NCBI RefSeq assembly: GCF_000716785.1
Contig: NZ_JNYY01000009.1
Span: 370,395 to 434,394 of the forward strand
Source: Amycolatopsis vancoresmycina
GTDB lineage: Bacteria > Actinomycetota > Actinomycetes > Mycobacteriales > Pseudonocardiaceae
DNA length: 64,000 nucleotides
Reading direction: 5' to 3'
Shown: one piece after another, positions 32,272 through 41,235 of the stretch
Numbering within the stretch: position 1 is the stretch's first letter
Layout: the number at the start of each line of letters is the position of its first letter
Notes under the pieces: generated by a model
Database searches by the model: none
What the model was told of the DNA's origin: nothing
Seen by the model: only the letters and a program-made list of their open reading frames with translations
Translations under genes and position numbers: made by a program

Positions 32272-33278
32272 GGGATCACCCGCGCCTTGCGGAACTCGTC
32301 GAAGAGCCGGTAGAACATCTGCTCCGTCTCGACGTACTCGTGGAAGCCCGCCCGGCGCGCCTTCGACGTGTCGGCGAACATGTCGTAGTCCCAGCCGAAC
32401 ACGAAGTCGCCGAACGCCCACGAGGCCGACACCTCCGCATAGGACGCCGACAGGCCGTGGCGGCCGGCCATCGTTGTCCACAGTGGACCCTTGTCCGCCA
32501 TGACGTCCGCCAGTGACATCCGCAGCGGCGGCGCGACCTCGAGGCCGAAGTACGCCGCGAGCTTCGGCCAGAGCTCGCGCCAGCGGAACAGGTCGCCGTT
32601 CGCGATGTTGAACGCGCCCTGGTGGCCGGTCGCCCAGACCGTTGCCGAGGCCAGCAGGCCCGCGTCGGTCATCTCCAGCAGGCTGTCGTACGCCCCCGGT
32701 TTGCCGGGGAAGCGCAGTGGCAGCCCGAGTTCCTTCGAGATCGACGCGTACACCGCGATCACCAGCGCCAGGTTCATCGGGTTGCCCAGCGCGGTGCCGC
32801 CGACCACCGACGGCCGGATCGCCGACCACGTCCAGGAGCCCGCCCGCCGTTCGAGGAACTGCTGCTGGTCGACGTTGAACTCGGGCGGCATGTGCCCGGC
32901 GTCGGTTTCGCGCGCCGGGGTCTTGAACGGCCCGAGGTGCGCGCCGTACACCTTGTAGCCCTGCATCAGGCTGACGTGCTCGAGGCCGGGCGGGGCGGCG
33001 TCGACGAGGTTCGCCAGCATCGCCAGGTTCGGCGGGACGAGCTCCGCCCAGGTCGGTTTGTCCTGGTAGGCGGCGTAGAACAGGTGTGTCGCGGGCTGCA
33101 GCGAGCCGGCCTTCGCGCGGGTGTCGGCGGGGTCGAGCAGGTCGACCGCGACCGTCCCCGTCCCGCCGCGGCGGGAGAGGCCGACGACGTCCCAGCCGCC
33201 GGCCGCCCGCAGGTGCTCGATGAGGTTCTTGCCGATGATCCCGTTCGCGCCGGCGACCCAGGCTGTCTTGCGTTCCAT
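32268..33278 (-). CDS. PRISE-like NAD(P)-dependent reductase (extended SDR)
   Basis: A 336-residue extended SDR. Cofactor site VAGANGIIGKNL near the N-terminus, then LFYAAYQDKPTW and LMQGYKVYGAHLGPFKTPARE, whose Tyr and Lys fit the catalytic residues of progesterone 5-beta-reductase/iridoid synthase-like (PRISE) enzymes. These reduce enones. The ATG was chosen because the Rossmann fold begins immediately after. It is divergent from a LysR gene that probably controls it, a frequent arrangement for enone-reducing enzymes. Confidence 0.78.
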   Translation of the reverse strand: MERKTAWVAGANGIIGKNLIEHLRAAGGWDVVGLSRRGGTGTVAVDLLDPADTRAKAGSLQPATHLFYAAYQDKPTWAELVPPNLAMLANLVDAAPPGLEHVSLMQGYKVYGAHLGPFKTPARETDAGHMPPEFNVDQQQFLERRAGSWTWSAIRPSVVGGTALGNPMNLALVIAVYASISKELGLPLRFPGKPGAYDSLLEMTDAGLLASATVWATGHQGAFNIANGDLFRWRELWPKLAAYFGLEVAPPLRMSLADVMADKGPLWTTMAGRHGLSASYAEVSASWAFGDFVFGWDYDMFADTSKARRAGFHEYVETEQMFYRLFDEFRKARVIP

Positions 33279-33303
33279 GGGTTCCAGCCTCGGCGCCGGG
33301 CTT

Positions 33304-33341
33304 CGATAAGTCCAAGACATACTTGTCACCAAGTCGATAAG
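33304..33341. promoter_or_regulatory. LysR-type operator region between reductase and LysR gene
   Basis: Two direct CGATAAG copies (33304-33310 and 33335-33341) flank the dyad CAAG-N5-CTTG (33313-33325). The 71-base divergent gap must contain both promoters. A dyad in the middle of the gap fits LysR autoregulation. Confidence 0.55.
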
Positions 33342-33349
33342 CTGCCTTC

Positions 33350-34231
33350 ATGACGAGTCTGCGGCAGCTGGAGTACCTGGTCACGGTGGTCGACACCGGC
33401 TCGTTCACCCGCGCGGCCGAGCAGCTGCACGTGACGCAGCCGGCGTTGTCGCACCAGATGCGGGCCCTCGAACGCGGCCTCGGCGGCCCGCTGCTCGAAC
33501 GGCTGCCCCGTGCCGTCCGGCTCACCCCGATGGGCCGGGCGATGCTGCCCCACGCGCGCGCCGCGCTGGCCGACGCCGAACGCGCGCGCTGCGCCGCCCG
33601 CCTCGCGTCCGGGACGACGGCGGGCGAGCTGCAGGTGGCGACGGTCTACTCGATGAGCCTGGGCGTGCTGCCGCCGGCGTTGCGCGTGTGGCGGCGCGAC
33701 CGGCCGGGCGTCGACGTCCGGCTGCTCGAGTTCCGCCACGCGGACGAGCTGCGCGACGCGATGGCCGCGGGCGAGGCCGACGTCGCGCTCGGCCCGTGCC
33801 CCGCCGACTGGACCGGGCCGGTGCGGGAGCTGGGGACGGAGGAGTTCGTCGTGGTGCTGCCGTCCGACGGCGCTTCGGAGGACGACACGACCGGCGAGGT
33901 CGACCTGGCGACGCTCGCGGACTGCGCGTGGGTCCACTACGCCCCGGGGAACGGCCTGGCCGAGCTGGTCGACGCGGCCTGCGCGGCGGCCGGCTTCCGC
34001 CCCCGCGCGGCGGTCCGCACCGAGCAGACGGCCGCGGCACCGATCCTCGCGGCGGCGGGCCTGGGCCCGGCCCTGGTCCCGGCGAACGTCCTGCCGGTCG
34101 GCTTCGAAGGCCGGGTGCTGCGGCCGGGGGTGCCGGTGCGCCGGACCCTGGCGGCCTACACCCGCGCGGCTCCGGACCCGCTAACTGCGGCGTTCATCGA
34201 AACCCTCGTCGAGCACGCCACGGTCTCGTGA
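33350..34231 (+). CDS. LysR-family regulator
   Basis: A 293-residue LysR protein with a standard N-terminal HTH (FTRAAEQLHVTQPALSHQMR) and a C-terminal effector domain. It is divergent from the PRISE-like reductase by 71 bases and likely regulates it. The stop codon lies inside the stem of a long hairpin. Confidence 0.85.
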   Translation: MTSLRQLEYLVTVVDTGSFTRAAEQLHVTQPALSHQMRALERGLGGPLLERLPRAVRLTPMGRAMLPHARAALADAERARCAARLASGTTAGELQVATVYSMSLGVLPPALRVWRRDRPGVDVRLLEFRHADELRDAMAAGEADVALGPCPADWTGPVRELGTEEFVVVLPSDGASEDDTTGEVDLATLADCAWVHYAPGNGLAELVDAACAAAGFRPRAAVRTEQTAAAPILAAAGLGPALVPANVLPVGFEGRVLRPGVPVRRTLAAYTRAAPDPLTAAFIETLVEHATVS

Positions 34232-34269
34232 GTGAGAAACAGGGTTAGAACACTGTTTCTCACTCACGA
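34226..34269. terminator. Long perfect hairpin, second GTTAGAAC-loop copy
   Basis: A 17-bp perfect stem TCGTGAGTGAGAAACAG / CTGTTTCTCACTCACGA with loop GGTTAGAACA. It shares outer stem, loop and the downstream AGCCGCGGCAGACC with the hairpin at 20.3 kb, while the inner stem differs. Located between convergent genes. Confidence 0.8.
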
Positions 34270-34323
34270 CAAGCCGCGGCAGACCGCCTGACCGGGGGTT
34301 CGGCGAGGGTTCCGGCGGCCGGC

Positions 34324-35769
34324 TCACGAAACCCCGATCGCGGCCAGCACAGGGCCCGTGAACGGCGTCGTCGTGACGTCGTGGACCCGCGGGCCCCACA
34401 CCGCGTGACCGTGCCCGGACCACAGCGGGGCCACCGGGAGGTCGCGCAGCAGCTGGTTCTCCGCCAGGCGGTACAGCTCGCCCGCCTCCTGCGGGGTCGC
34501 CGCCGCGTCGGCCAGTGCCAGGTTCTGGCGGAACACCTCGTCCGTGTACCCCGACTGCGCCGCCAGCCCGGACAGCAGCTCGTACGGGCTCGCCGTCGCC
34601 AGCTTGACGTCCACAGTGGATGGACCAGTGGGCGGCCCCGCATTCGGAAGCGCCTGCGCCGTCACGGAAACGTCCAGCGCCTTGTGCAGCCCGACCGCGA
34701 GCGTTCGCGTCCACGCCTCCGTTCCGGGTCCGAAGTAGACGGTGGCGCCGCCCGGGAACGCCGCCTGCTTCAGGAGGGCCTTGCCCGCCGCCGCGTCGAA
34801 GCTGCACGGGCGGCAGGTGCCCGTCCGGTCGCCCGGGGCGTCCGCCGGGGGCAGCATGGCCTTGGCCGGGTCGGCCTGGTACGCCAGCGGGCCCGCCTCC
34901 AGGGCCGCGCGGTCCACGCCGAGCGCGAAACCGTGGCGGACCGTCGCGTCGGCGAACGGCGGGTTCGTCACCGGGAACGCCAGGTAGCCCGCCTCCGGCC
35001 GGGCCCACGTCGCGTGGCGGTCGGCGAAGTCGCCGTGCATGGCTTCGTGCCGGGCGCCGGGGACCTCGGTGGCGAGGTCTAGCGTGCCCGCCTTGACCGC
35101 GTCGTACTGGGCCGACGGCTCGCCGACCCGCAGGTCGATCTCCTCGGCCTTCGCGGCGCCGACGCGCTTGAGCGTGCCGCCCGCGCCGGGGTGCCAGCCG
35201 CCGTCCAGGCGGTACGGGCCGTTGCCGACCGGCGCCTTCGCGAAGCCGTCCCAATCGCGGGAGGCGAGCACCGACGCCGGCAGCGGCACCAGGCCCGGCG
35301 CGGAGAGCAGCGCGGGTACCTGGCCGGACGGGCGGTCGAGCGTCAAAGCGATCGTGTCCGGGGCCGTCGCCGTGATTTCCCGGGCCCGCAGGAGCTTCGT
35401 CAGGACCGGGGAGGAGACCCACTGCGCCGCGGCGACCACCCGCCAGGTGTCCACATAGGACTGCGCGGTGACCGGCGTGCCGTCGTGGAACGTCGCGGGC
35501 CGCAGCTTGACCGTCCAGTGCACCCGGTCGGTGCTCTCGATCGACGCCGCCGCGCGCGGCGTGACCTTCCCGGACGCGGCGTCGTAGTCGGCCAGCGGGG
35601 TCCAGAGGGCGCCGGTCACCAGCCGGCCCGCCTGGTCGGCGAGGTCGGCGGGCAGCAGCGTCGCGGGCTCGCGCAGGCCGACGGACAGGACACCGGGCCG
35701 GGCGGGATCGGAACCGGAACAACCGGTGACGGCCAGAGCCAGGACGGCGAGCAGGGCGAACAGGCGCAT
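34324..35769 (-). CDS. Family 5 ABC substrate-binding lipoprotein (peptide/nickel type)
   Basis: A 481-residue lipoprotein: signal LFALLAVLALAVTGC with lipobox Cys17, then an SBP_bac_5 fold (VHWTVKLRPATFHDGTPVTA, VGNGPYRLDGGW, VRHGFALGVDR). Such proteins deliver oligopeptides or similar ligands to an ABC importer. No permease or ATPase gene adjoins it, so it is an orphan binding protein or feeds a remote transporter. Confidence 0.85.
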   Translation of the reverse strand: MRLFALLAVLALAVTGCSGSDPARPGVLSVGLREPATLLPADLADQAGRLVTGALWTPLADYDAASGKVTPRAAASIESTDRVHWTVKLRPATFHDGTPVTAQSYVDTWRVVAAAQWVSSPVLTKLLRAREITATAPDTIALTLDRPSGQVPALLSAPGLVPLPASVLASRDWDGFAKAPVGNGPYRLDGGWHPGAGGTLKRVGAAKAEEIDLRVGEPSAQYDAVKAGTLDLATEVPGARHEAMHGDFADRHATWARPEAGYLAFPVTNPPFADATVRHGFALGVDRAALEAGPLAYQADPAKAMLPPADAPGDRTGTCRPCSFDAAAGKALLKQAAFPGGATVYFGPGTEAWTRTLAVGLHKALDVSVTAQALPNAGPPTGPSTVDVKLATASPYELLSGLAAQSGYTDEVFRQNLALADAAATPQEAGELYRLAENQLLRDLPVAPLWSGHGHAVWGPRVHDVTTTPFTGPVLAAIGVS

Positions 35770-35873
35770 GCGCCAGTCTTATCAGTCGGAAGGCAACGAA
35801 AGACGGTTGTGTCCGGTTGATCTCCGTCGTACCGTTCGATCGGTCACGCTCGGAGCGTTCTGGGAGGTTTCGC

Positions 35874-37208
35874 GTGCGCACCTGGTTGCGGTCGTGCTTC
35901 GCCGCCGTCACCGTCAGCGCCACGCTGGTCGCGACCGGGCTGCCGGCCGCCGCCTGCGGCGAGGACGACAAGCCCGCGGTCCCGGCCGCCCGCACGCCGG
36001 GCGACCCCGGGGCGATCAAGAACGTCAAGGCCGTCGGCAACGTCCCCGACGCCGCCGGCGCCATCTCGATCAACTTCCTCGACTACGGCCGCCGCGACGT
36101 CATGGTCGTGTCCGGCGAGTTCGGGCTGAAGGTGTACGACCTGACGAAGGACCCGGCCGCGCCGAAGCTGGTCGGGCAGGTCAGCCTGCCGGGCCTGTGG
36201 GAGACCGAGGACACCGAGGTCGACCAGAACCGCAAGCTCGTGTTCCTCTCCCGCGACCCGCGGGCCTACGGCGGCACCACGCACACCGGCGAGTCCGGCA
36301 TCTACGTCGTCGACGTCTCGAAGCCCGAGGCCCCGGCCATCCTCAGCTACGTGAAGGTGCCGGCCGGCCACACGACCAGCTGCGTCGACGGCTGCCGCTA
36401 CCTCTGGACCGGCGGCCCGGCGAAGGCCGACGACCAGCCCGCCGACTGGGGCGGCCGCCCGATCTGGGTCACCGACGTCCGCGACCCGAAGCACCCGAAG
36501 GTGAACCCGCAGCCGATCGAGCTGGCCCGCAACGACGGCAAGACCGACTACGTGCACGACGTCCAGGTGGACGACGACGGCGTGGCCTGGGTGTCCGGCC
36601 GCGGCGGCGTCCGCGGCTACTGGACGTCGGGGATCCACCGCGACCCGCTGACGAACAAGGTCCGGCGGGCGACCGCGCACGAACCGGTCCCGTACGCCGG
36701 CGGCGGCATCGCCGAGACCGCGGCACCGTCGCGGTTCATGCACAACAGCTTCCACCCGGCAGGCCACCGCGTCGGCGACGGCGCCTGGCGCGGCCAGGAC
36801 CTGATCTACGCGACGGAGGAGAACTTCGTCGACGGCTGCGCGGGCGACGGCGTCCTGACGATCTCGTCGCTGGCGGGCTCCTACCACGGCGAAGGCTGGC
36901 GCTCGACGCCGGAGAAGCCGTTCCGCCTGCAGAGCGTCGGCACGTGGGGCGTCAACGGCCAGGAGGGCAGCGACCCGGCCTCCGACGACTGCTCCGCGCA
37001 CTACTTCGACGTCCGCGGGAAGATCCTGGTGCAGTCGTTCTACGCGCAGGGCACGCGGTTCCTCGACGTCAGCGACCCGACGAACCCGCGGCAGATCGCC
37101 TACTACCGCCCGGGCGACGCGAGCGCGTGGGCGCCCTACTGGCACGGGAAGTACGTCTACGTGGCCGACAACGCTCGTGGCGTCGACATTCTGCAGCTCA
37201 CGAAGTAG
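35874..37208 (+). CDS. Secreted LVIVD-repeat beta-propeller protein
   Basis: A 444-residue exported protein. GTG 35874 gives a clean signal peptide (CFAAVTVSATLVATGLPAAA) with GGGAGG six bases upstream; an earlier ATG lacks both. The mature part shows repeated short strands (VMVVSGEFGLKVYDL, GIYVVDVSKPEAP, PIWVTDVRDPKHP, TRFLDVSDPTNPRQIAYY), typical of LVIVD repeats that fold as a propeller. Binding function likely; no catalytic residues are evident. Confidence 0.75.
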   Translation: MRTWLRSCFAAVTVSATLVATGLPAAACGEDDKPAVPAARTPGDPGAIKNVKAVGNVPDAAGAISINFLDYGRRDVMVVSGEFGLKVYDLTKDPAAPKLVGQVSLPGLWETEDTEVDQNRKLVFLSRDPRAYGGTTHTGESGIYVVDVSKPEAPAILSYVKVPAGHTTSCVDGCRYLWTGGPAKADDQPADWGGRPIWVTDVRDPKHPKVNPQPIELARNDGKTDYVHDVQVDDDGVAWVSGRGGVRGYWTSGIHRDPLTNKVRRATAHEPVPYAGGGIAETAAPSRFMHNSFHPAGHRVGDGAWRGQDLIYATEENFVDGCAGDGVLTISSLAGSYHGEGWRSTPEKPFRLQSVGTWGVNGQEGSDPASDDCSAHYFDVRGKILVQSFYAQGTRFLDVSDPTNPRQIAYYRPGDASAWAPYWHGKYVYVADNARGVDILQLTK

Positions 37209-37719
37209 GGCACCAGTAGCGCAGCCGCCCGGCCTGGCTGATGTCGGCGAGGACGCCGCCGTTGCGTTCGATCACCCGCTTCGACGCGTGGTTGTCCGGC
37301 GCGCACGTCAGCAGGGCGCGGTCGAGGCCCGCCTCGCGCGCGGTGTCCAGAACCGCGCGCAGCAACGCCGTCGCGTGGCCCCGGCCGCGCGCGGTGGGGC
37401 GGATGTCGTAGCCGATGTGGCCGCCGAACTCGGTCAGTTCCGGGGTGAGCCGGAGGTTGAGGCGGGCCCGGCCGAGGAACCGGCCGGCTTCGACCCACCA
37501 GTAGATGCGGTGGGGCGTCCGGTCCCGCACGCTGGGGGCCGCACCCACCAGGCCGGCCCAGCGCAGGTGCTCGAGCCAGTCGTGGAAGGCCGCCGGTTCG
37601 GCGACCTCGGGCATCCGGACCTCCAGGTCTTCACCCGCTTCCTGGAACTCGTGCAGGGCGGCGAGGAACGACTCGTGGTAGCTCTCGTCGGGGACGACCA
37701 AGCGTGCTTCGGACACCAC
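37198..37719 (-). CDS. GNAT-family acetyltransferase
   Basis: A 173-residue N-acetyltransferase. The acetyl-CoA loop is RPTARGRGHATAL and the C-terminal part ends RVIERNGGVLAD. The domain starts about residue 65. Two adjacent GTG codons (37719, 37716) can start it; TAAGGT six bases before the second favours a leaderless start at 37716. It overlaps the convergent propeller gene by 11 bases. Confidence 0.8.
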   Translation of the reverse strand: MVSEARLVVPDESYHESFLAALHEFQEAGEDLEVRMPEVAEPAAFHDWLEHLRWAGLVGAAPSVRDRTPHRIYWWVEAGRFLGRARLNLRLTPELTEFGGHIGYDIRPTARGRGHATALLRAVLDTAREAGLDRALLTCAPDNHASKRVIERNGGVLADISQAGRLRYWCPTS

Positions 37720-37749
37720 CCGACCTTATCCGCGTCCGGCAAGCGGATT

Positions 37750-37784
37750 CCGGAGACCGCCGCCGGACCGGCGACGGCCTCCGG
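37750..37784 (-). terminator. Hairpin ending the alpha-glucoside operon
   Basis: A long GC stem with small mismatches (CCGGAG...CTCCGG outer, CGCCGG/CCGGCG inner) directly downstream of the GH13 stop codon and upstream of the acetyltransferase gene. Confidence 0.55.
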
Positions 37785-37789
37785 TGTCT

Positions 37790-39367
37790 TCAGGAGCGCA
37801 GCCAGACCGCGGTGTCCGTCGGCAGCTCGCCGTCGACCGGCCCGCTGGCCAAGAGGACCTCGCCGGCGGGCAGGGGCACGGGCGCGGCCGAGAAGTTGAG
37901 CGCGAACGTGAACCCGGTTCCGATCCGGAACGCCAGCACCTCCTCGCCCAGCGACAGCCACTCCAGCGATCCCGCGGGCAGCGACCGCCGGATCCGCAGG
38001 CCGTCGCGGTACAGCGACAGCATCGATGCTGGGTCGGCCGCTTCCGCTTCCGCCGTGTAGTCGCGCCAGGAGGCGGGCTGCGGCAGCCACGCCCCGCCGC
38101 TGCCGAAGCCGAACGGCGGCTCGTCGCCGGACCACGGGATCGGCACCCGGCAGCCGTCGCGGCCCGGGTCGGCTCCCCGGGTCCGGGCGAACACCGGGTC
38201 CTGGCGCAGCTCGTCGGGGATGTCCAGGACTTCCCACAGTCCGAGCTCTTCGCCCTGGTAGACGTACAGCCCGCCGGGCAGGGCCAGCGTCAGCAGGGCC
38301 GCCGCCCGCGCGCGGCGGGTGCCGCGCTCGCGGTCGACCGGCAGCTCGTGCAGCCGGTTCGCGAACGAGAAACCGGTGTCGCCCTCCCGGCCGTAGCGCG
38401 TGACGTGCCGGGTCACGTCGTGGTTCGACAGCACCCACGCCGCCGGGGCGCCGACCTCGTCGTGCGCGCGCAGCGTGCGCGTGACGACGTCCCGGAAGCG
38501 CGCGGCATCCCACGGGCAGACCAGGAAGTCGAAGTTGAACGCCGAGTGCAGCTCGTCGCGGCGCAGGTACCGCGCGGCCCGCGACATGTCCGGCAGCCAC
38601 ATCTCGCCGACGAGCACGCGCTCCCCGCCGTAGCTGTCGGCGATCTTGCGCCACGACCGGTAGATCTCGTGCAGCCCTTCCTGGTCGGAGAACGGCGTCT
38701 CGTCGCCGTCGTCGACGTCGGGCAGGTGCGGGTCCTTCACCAGGCCGTCGGCGACGTCGATGCGGAAGCCGTCGACCCCGCGGTCGAACCAGAACCGCAG
38801 CACGTCCTCGAACTCGGTGCGGATTTCCGGGTTGTCCCAGTTGAAGTCGGGCTGCCGCGAGCTGTAGAGGTGCAGGTACCACTCGCCGTCGGGCACGCGC
38901 GTCCAGGCGGACCCGCCGAAGCGGGACTTCCAGTTGTTCGGCGGCTCGCTGCCGTCCGGGCCGCGGCCGGGCCGGAACCAGAACCGCTGCCGCTCCGGCG
39001 AACCCGGGCCCGCGTCGAGGGCGGCCTGGAACCAGCGGTGCTCGTCGGAGCAGTGGTTGGGCACGATGTCGATGATCACCCGGATGTCCCGCGCGTGGGC
39101 TTCGGCGATCAGCTCCTCCGCCTCGGCGAGGGTGCCGAACAGCGGCTCGATGTCGCGGAAGTCGGCGACGTCGTAGCCGCCGTCGTCCATCGGGGACGGG
39201 TACCACGGGGTGAACCAGATCGCGTCGATCCCCAGGTCGGCCAGGTGGTCCAGCCGGGCGCGGACGCCGGCGAGGTCGCCGACGCCGTCGCCGTTGCCGT
39301 CCGCGAAGCTGCGGATGTACACCTGGTAGATCGCCGCGCTCCGCCACCAGCCGGTCTTGTCGGTCAC
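37790..39367 (-). CDS. GH13 alpha-glucosidase/oligo-1,6-glucosidase type enzyme
   Basis: A 525-residue cytoplasmic GH13 enzyme. Catalytic residues: nucleophile Asp204 (GFRIDVADG), acid/base Glu255 (VGEMW), transition-state Asp317 (SNHDVTRH). Region I is DIVPNH. The form IYQVYIRSFADGNGDGVGDL at the N-terminus is typical of exo-acting alpha-glucosidases. It is the last gene of the sugar ABC operon, 33 bases after the second permease, so it would hydrolyse imported alpha-glucosides to glucose. Oligo size and linkage (maltose, isomaltose, trehalose) are not resolved. Confidence 0.88.
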   Translation of the reverse strand: MTDKTGWWRSAAIYQVYIRSFADGNGDGVGDLAGVRARLDHLADLGIDAIWFTPWYPSPMDDGGYDVADFRDIEPLFGTLAEAEELIAEAHARDIRVIIDIVPNHCSDEHRWFQAALDAGPGSPERQRFWFRPGRGPDGSEPPNNWKSRFGGSAWTRVPDGEWYLHLYSSRQPDFNWDNPEIRTEFEDVLRFWFDRGVDGFRIDVADGLVKDPHLPDVDDGDETPFSDQEGLHEIYRSWRKIADSYGGERVLVGEMWLPDMSRAARYLRRDELHSAFNFDFLVCPWDAARFRDVVTRTLRAHDEVGAPAAWVLSNHDVTRHVTRYGREGDTGFSFANRLHELPVDRERGTRRARAAALLTLALPGGLYVYQGEELGLWEVLDIPDELRQDPVFARTRGADPGRDGCRVPIPWSGDEPPFGFGSGGAWLPQPASWRDYTAEAEAADPASMLSLYRDGLRIRRSLPAGSLEWLSLGEEVLAFRIGTGFTFALNFSAAPVPLPAGEVLLASGPVDGELPTDTAVWLRS

Positions 39368-39400
39368 GAAAGTGCCCCTCCTGGTCGTTTTCGGGAAAAC

Positions 39401-40270
39401 TCAGCCCTTGAGGCTGCCGGCGGTCAGCCCGGCGAGGATCTGCCGCTGGAACGCGAGGAACAGCGCCACCATCGGCAGGCTGGCCAGCACCATTCCGGCG
39501 ACGAGCACGTTGAGCGGCATGTCGATCGCCACCCGCTGCAGCATCACCGAGAGCGTCTGCTTTTCGGTGTCCGGGAACACCAGCAGCGGCCAGATGAAGT
39601 CCTTCCACGCGGTGACCACCGCGAGGATCGACACCACGGCCAGGATCGGCCGCGAAATCGGCAGGATGATCCGCCAGAGCGTGCGCACCGGCCCGGCGCC
39701 GTCGAGGCGCGCCGCCTCGATGAGCTCGTCCGGGATCTGGTCGAAGAACCGCTTCAGCAGGTAGATGTTGAACGCGTTCGCCGCCGCCGGGAGCCAGACC
39801 GCGGCCGGCGAGTTGATCAGGTTGAGGTGCAGCAGCGGCAGGTCCGTCACCGTCACGTACGTCGGGACGAGCAGCGCGGTGGCCGGCAGCATCAGCGTGG
39901 CCAGCATCAGGCCGAGCACGACGTTGCCGAACTTGGGCCGCAGCTTCGACAGCGCGAACGCGGCCGGGACGTCGATGGCCAGCTGCGCCAGCCACGCGCC
40001 GCCCGCGACGACGAGCGTGTTGAGGAAGTACTTGCCCAGGCTGAGCTGGTCCCAGGCGTCGGCGAAGGTCTCCGGGTGCCACTCGTGCGGGACGAGCGTG
40101 GCCGGCGTCTGCGCCAGCTCCTGCGGGGACTTCATCGCGCCGGTCACGACCCAGTAGAGCGGGAACATGAAGGCCAGGACGAAGACCACCAGAGTGCACG
40201 CGAAGACGACGCCGTAGACGAGCTTGCCGCGCGGGCTGCGCAGCGCGCCGGGCGAGACGAGCGTTCTCAT
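39401..40270 (-). CDS. Carbohydrate ABC transporter permease (MalG type)
   Basis: A 289-residue membrane protein with about six helices. The EAA loop for ATPase contact is EAARLDGAGPVRTLWRIILP. CUT1-family MalG-like permease. The ATG overlaps the upstream permease stop (ATGA). The ATPase is not encoded here; actinomycetes commonly use a shared MsiK-type ATPase. Confidence 0.88.
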   Translation of the reverse strand: MRTLVSPGALRSPRGKLVYGVVFACTLVVFVLAFMFPLYWVVTGAMKSPQELAQTPATLVPHEWHPETFADAWDQLSLGKYFLNTLVVAGGAWLAQLAIDVPAAFALSKLRPKFGNVVLGLMLATLMLPATALLVPTYVTVTDLPLLHLNLINSPAAVWLPAAANAFNIYLLKRFFDQIPDELIEAARLDGAGPVRTLWRIILPISRPILAVVSILAVVTAWKDFIWPLLVFPDTEKQTLSVMLQRVAIDMPLNVLVAGMVLASLPMVALFLAFQRQILAGLTAGSLKG

Positions 40271-41235
40271 GACTGGTCCGCCTTCCGCGTCAGCCGGACG
40301 TACCAGGCGGAGAACACGCCGAGCGCCACGAACAGCAGCAGGCTCATCGCGCTCGCCGAGCCGAAGTCGTTGTAGACGAAGGCGTAGCGGTAGAGCAGCA
40401 GGAGCACGGTCACCGTCGAGTCGTCCGGGCCGCCACCGGTCATCACGTACGGCTCGGTGAACACCTGCATGGTCGCCACGACCTGCAGCAGCAGGAGCAC
40501 CAGCAGGACGAACCGCGTCTGCGGGAAGGTCACGTGCCGCAGGCGTTTCCACAGCCCGGCGCCGTCGAGCTCGGCGGCTTCGTAGAGCTCGCCGGGGATC
40601 GTGCCGAGCGCGGCCAGGTAGATGAGGGTGGTGCTGCCCATGTTGGCCCACGTCGAGACGAAGACCAGGCTCAGCATCGCCGTGCCGCTCGAATCCAGCC
40701 ATTGACCGCCGGGGAGGCCGACGGCGCCGAGCGCGGAGTTGAACAGGCCGGGACCGGGGTCGTAGAACCACTTCCACATCAGCGCGGTGACCACGGGCGG
40801 CAGCATCACCGGCAGGTAGACGGCGAGCCGGAAGAACGCCTTGGCGTGCCTCAGTTCGTTCAGCAGCACGGCGGTGAGGAACGGGACGGCGAACCCGAAG
40901 ACGAGCGCGAGCCCGGTGAACAGCAGCGTGTTGCGCCAGGCGACGCCGAACAGCGGGTCGTCGAACAGCTTCGCGAAGTTGTCGAAGCCGACCCACGTCG
41001 GCGCGTTGACGAAGTCGACCTGCTGGAAGCTCAGCAGCACCCCGCGCACGATCGGGTACCAGGAGAACAGCGCGAACACCACGAGCGCGGCGCAGAGGAG
41101 GCCGTAGGCGGTGAGGTTCTCCTTGAGCTTGCGCTTGAGCCGGGTCCGGTTGACCTGCGTGGCGGCCGGGCGCCCGGCCCGCGACGGTTTCGCCGCGGGC
41201 CAGGCGAGCAGGCTACTTGACCTGGGCGAGGACAC
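40267..41235 (-). CDS. Carbohydrate ABC transporter permease (MalF type)
   Basis: A 322-residue CUT1 permease with ~6 helices and the EAA loop EAAELDGAGLWKRLRHVTFP. The only suitable start is GTG 41235, which overlaps the end of the binding-protein gene by 23 bases and implies translational coupling. The N-terminal ~40 residues are basic and cytoplasmic. Confidence 0.86.
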   Translation of the reverse strand: MSSPRSSSLLAWPAAKPSRAGRPAATQVNRTRLKRKLKENLTAYGLLCAALVVFALFSWYPIVRGVLLSFQQVDFVNAPTWVGFDNFAKLFDDPLFGVAWRNTLLFTGLALVFGFAVPFLTAVLLNELRHAKAFFRLAVYLPVMLPPVVTALMWKWFYDPGPGLFNSALGAVGLPGGQWLDSSGTAMLSLVFVSTWANMGSTTLIYLAALGTIPGELYEAAELDGAGLWKRLRHVTFPQTRFVLLVLLLLQVVATMQVFTEPYVMTGGGPDDSTVTVLLLLYRYAFVYNDFGSASAMSLLLFVALGVFSAWYVRLTRKADQS

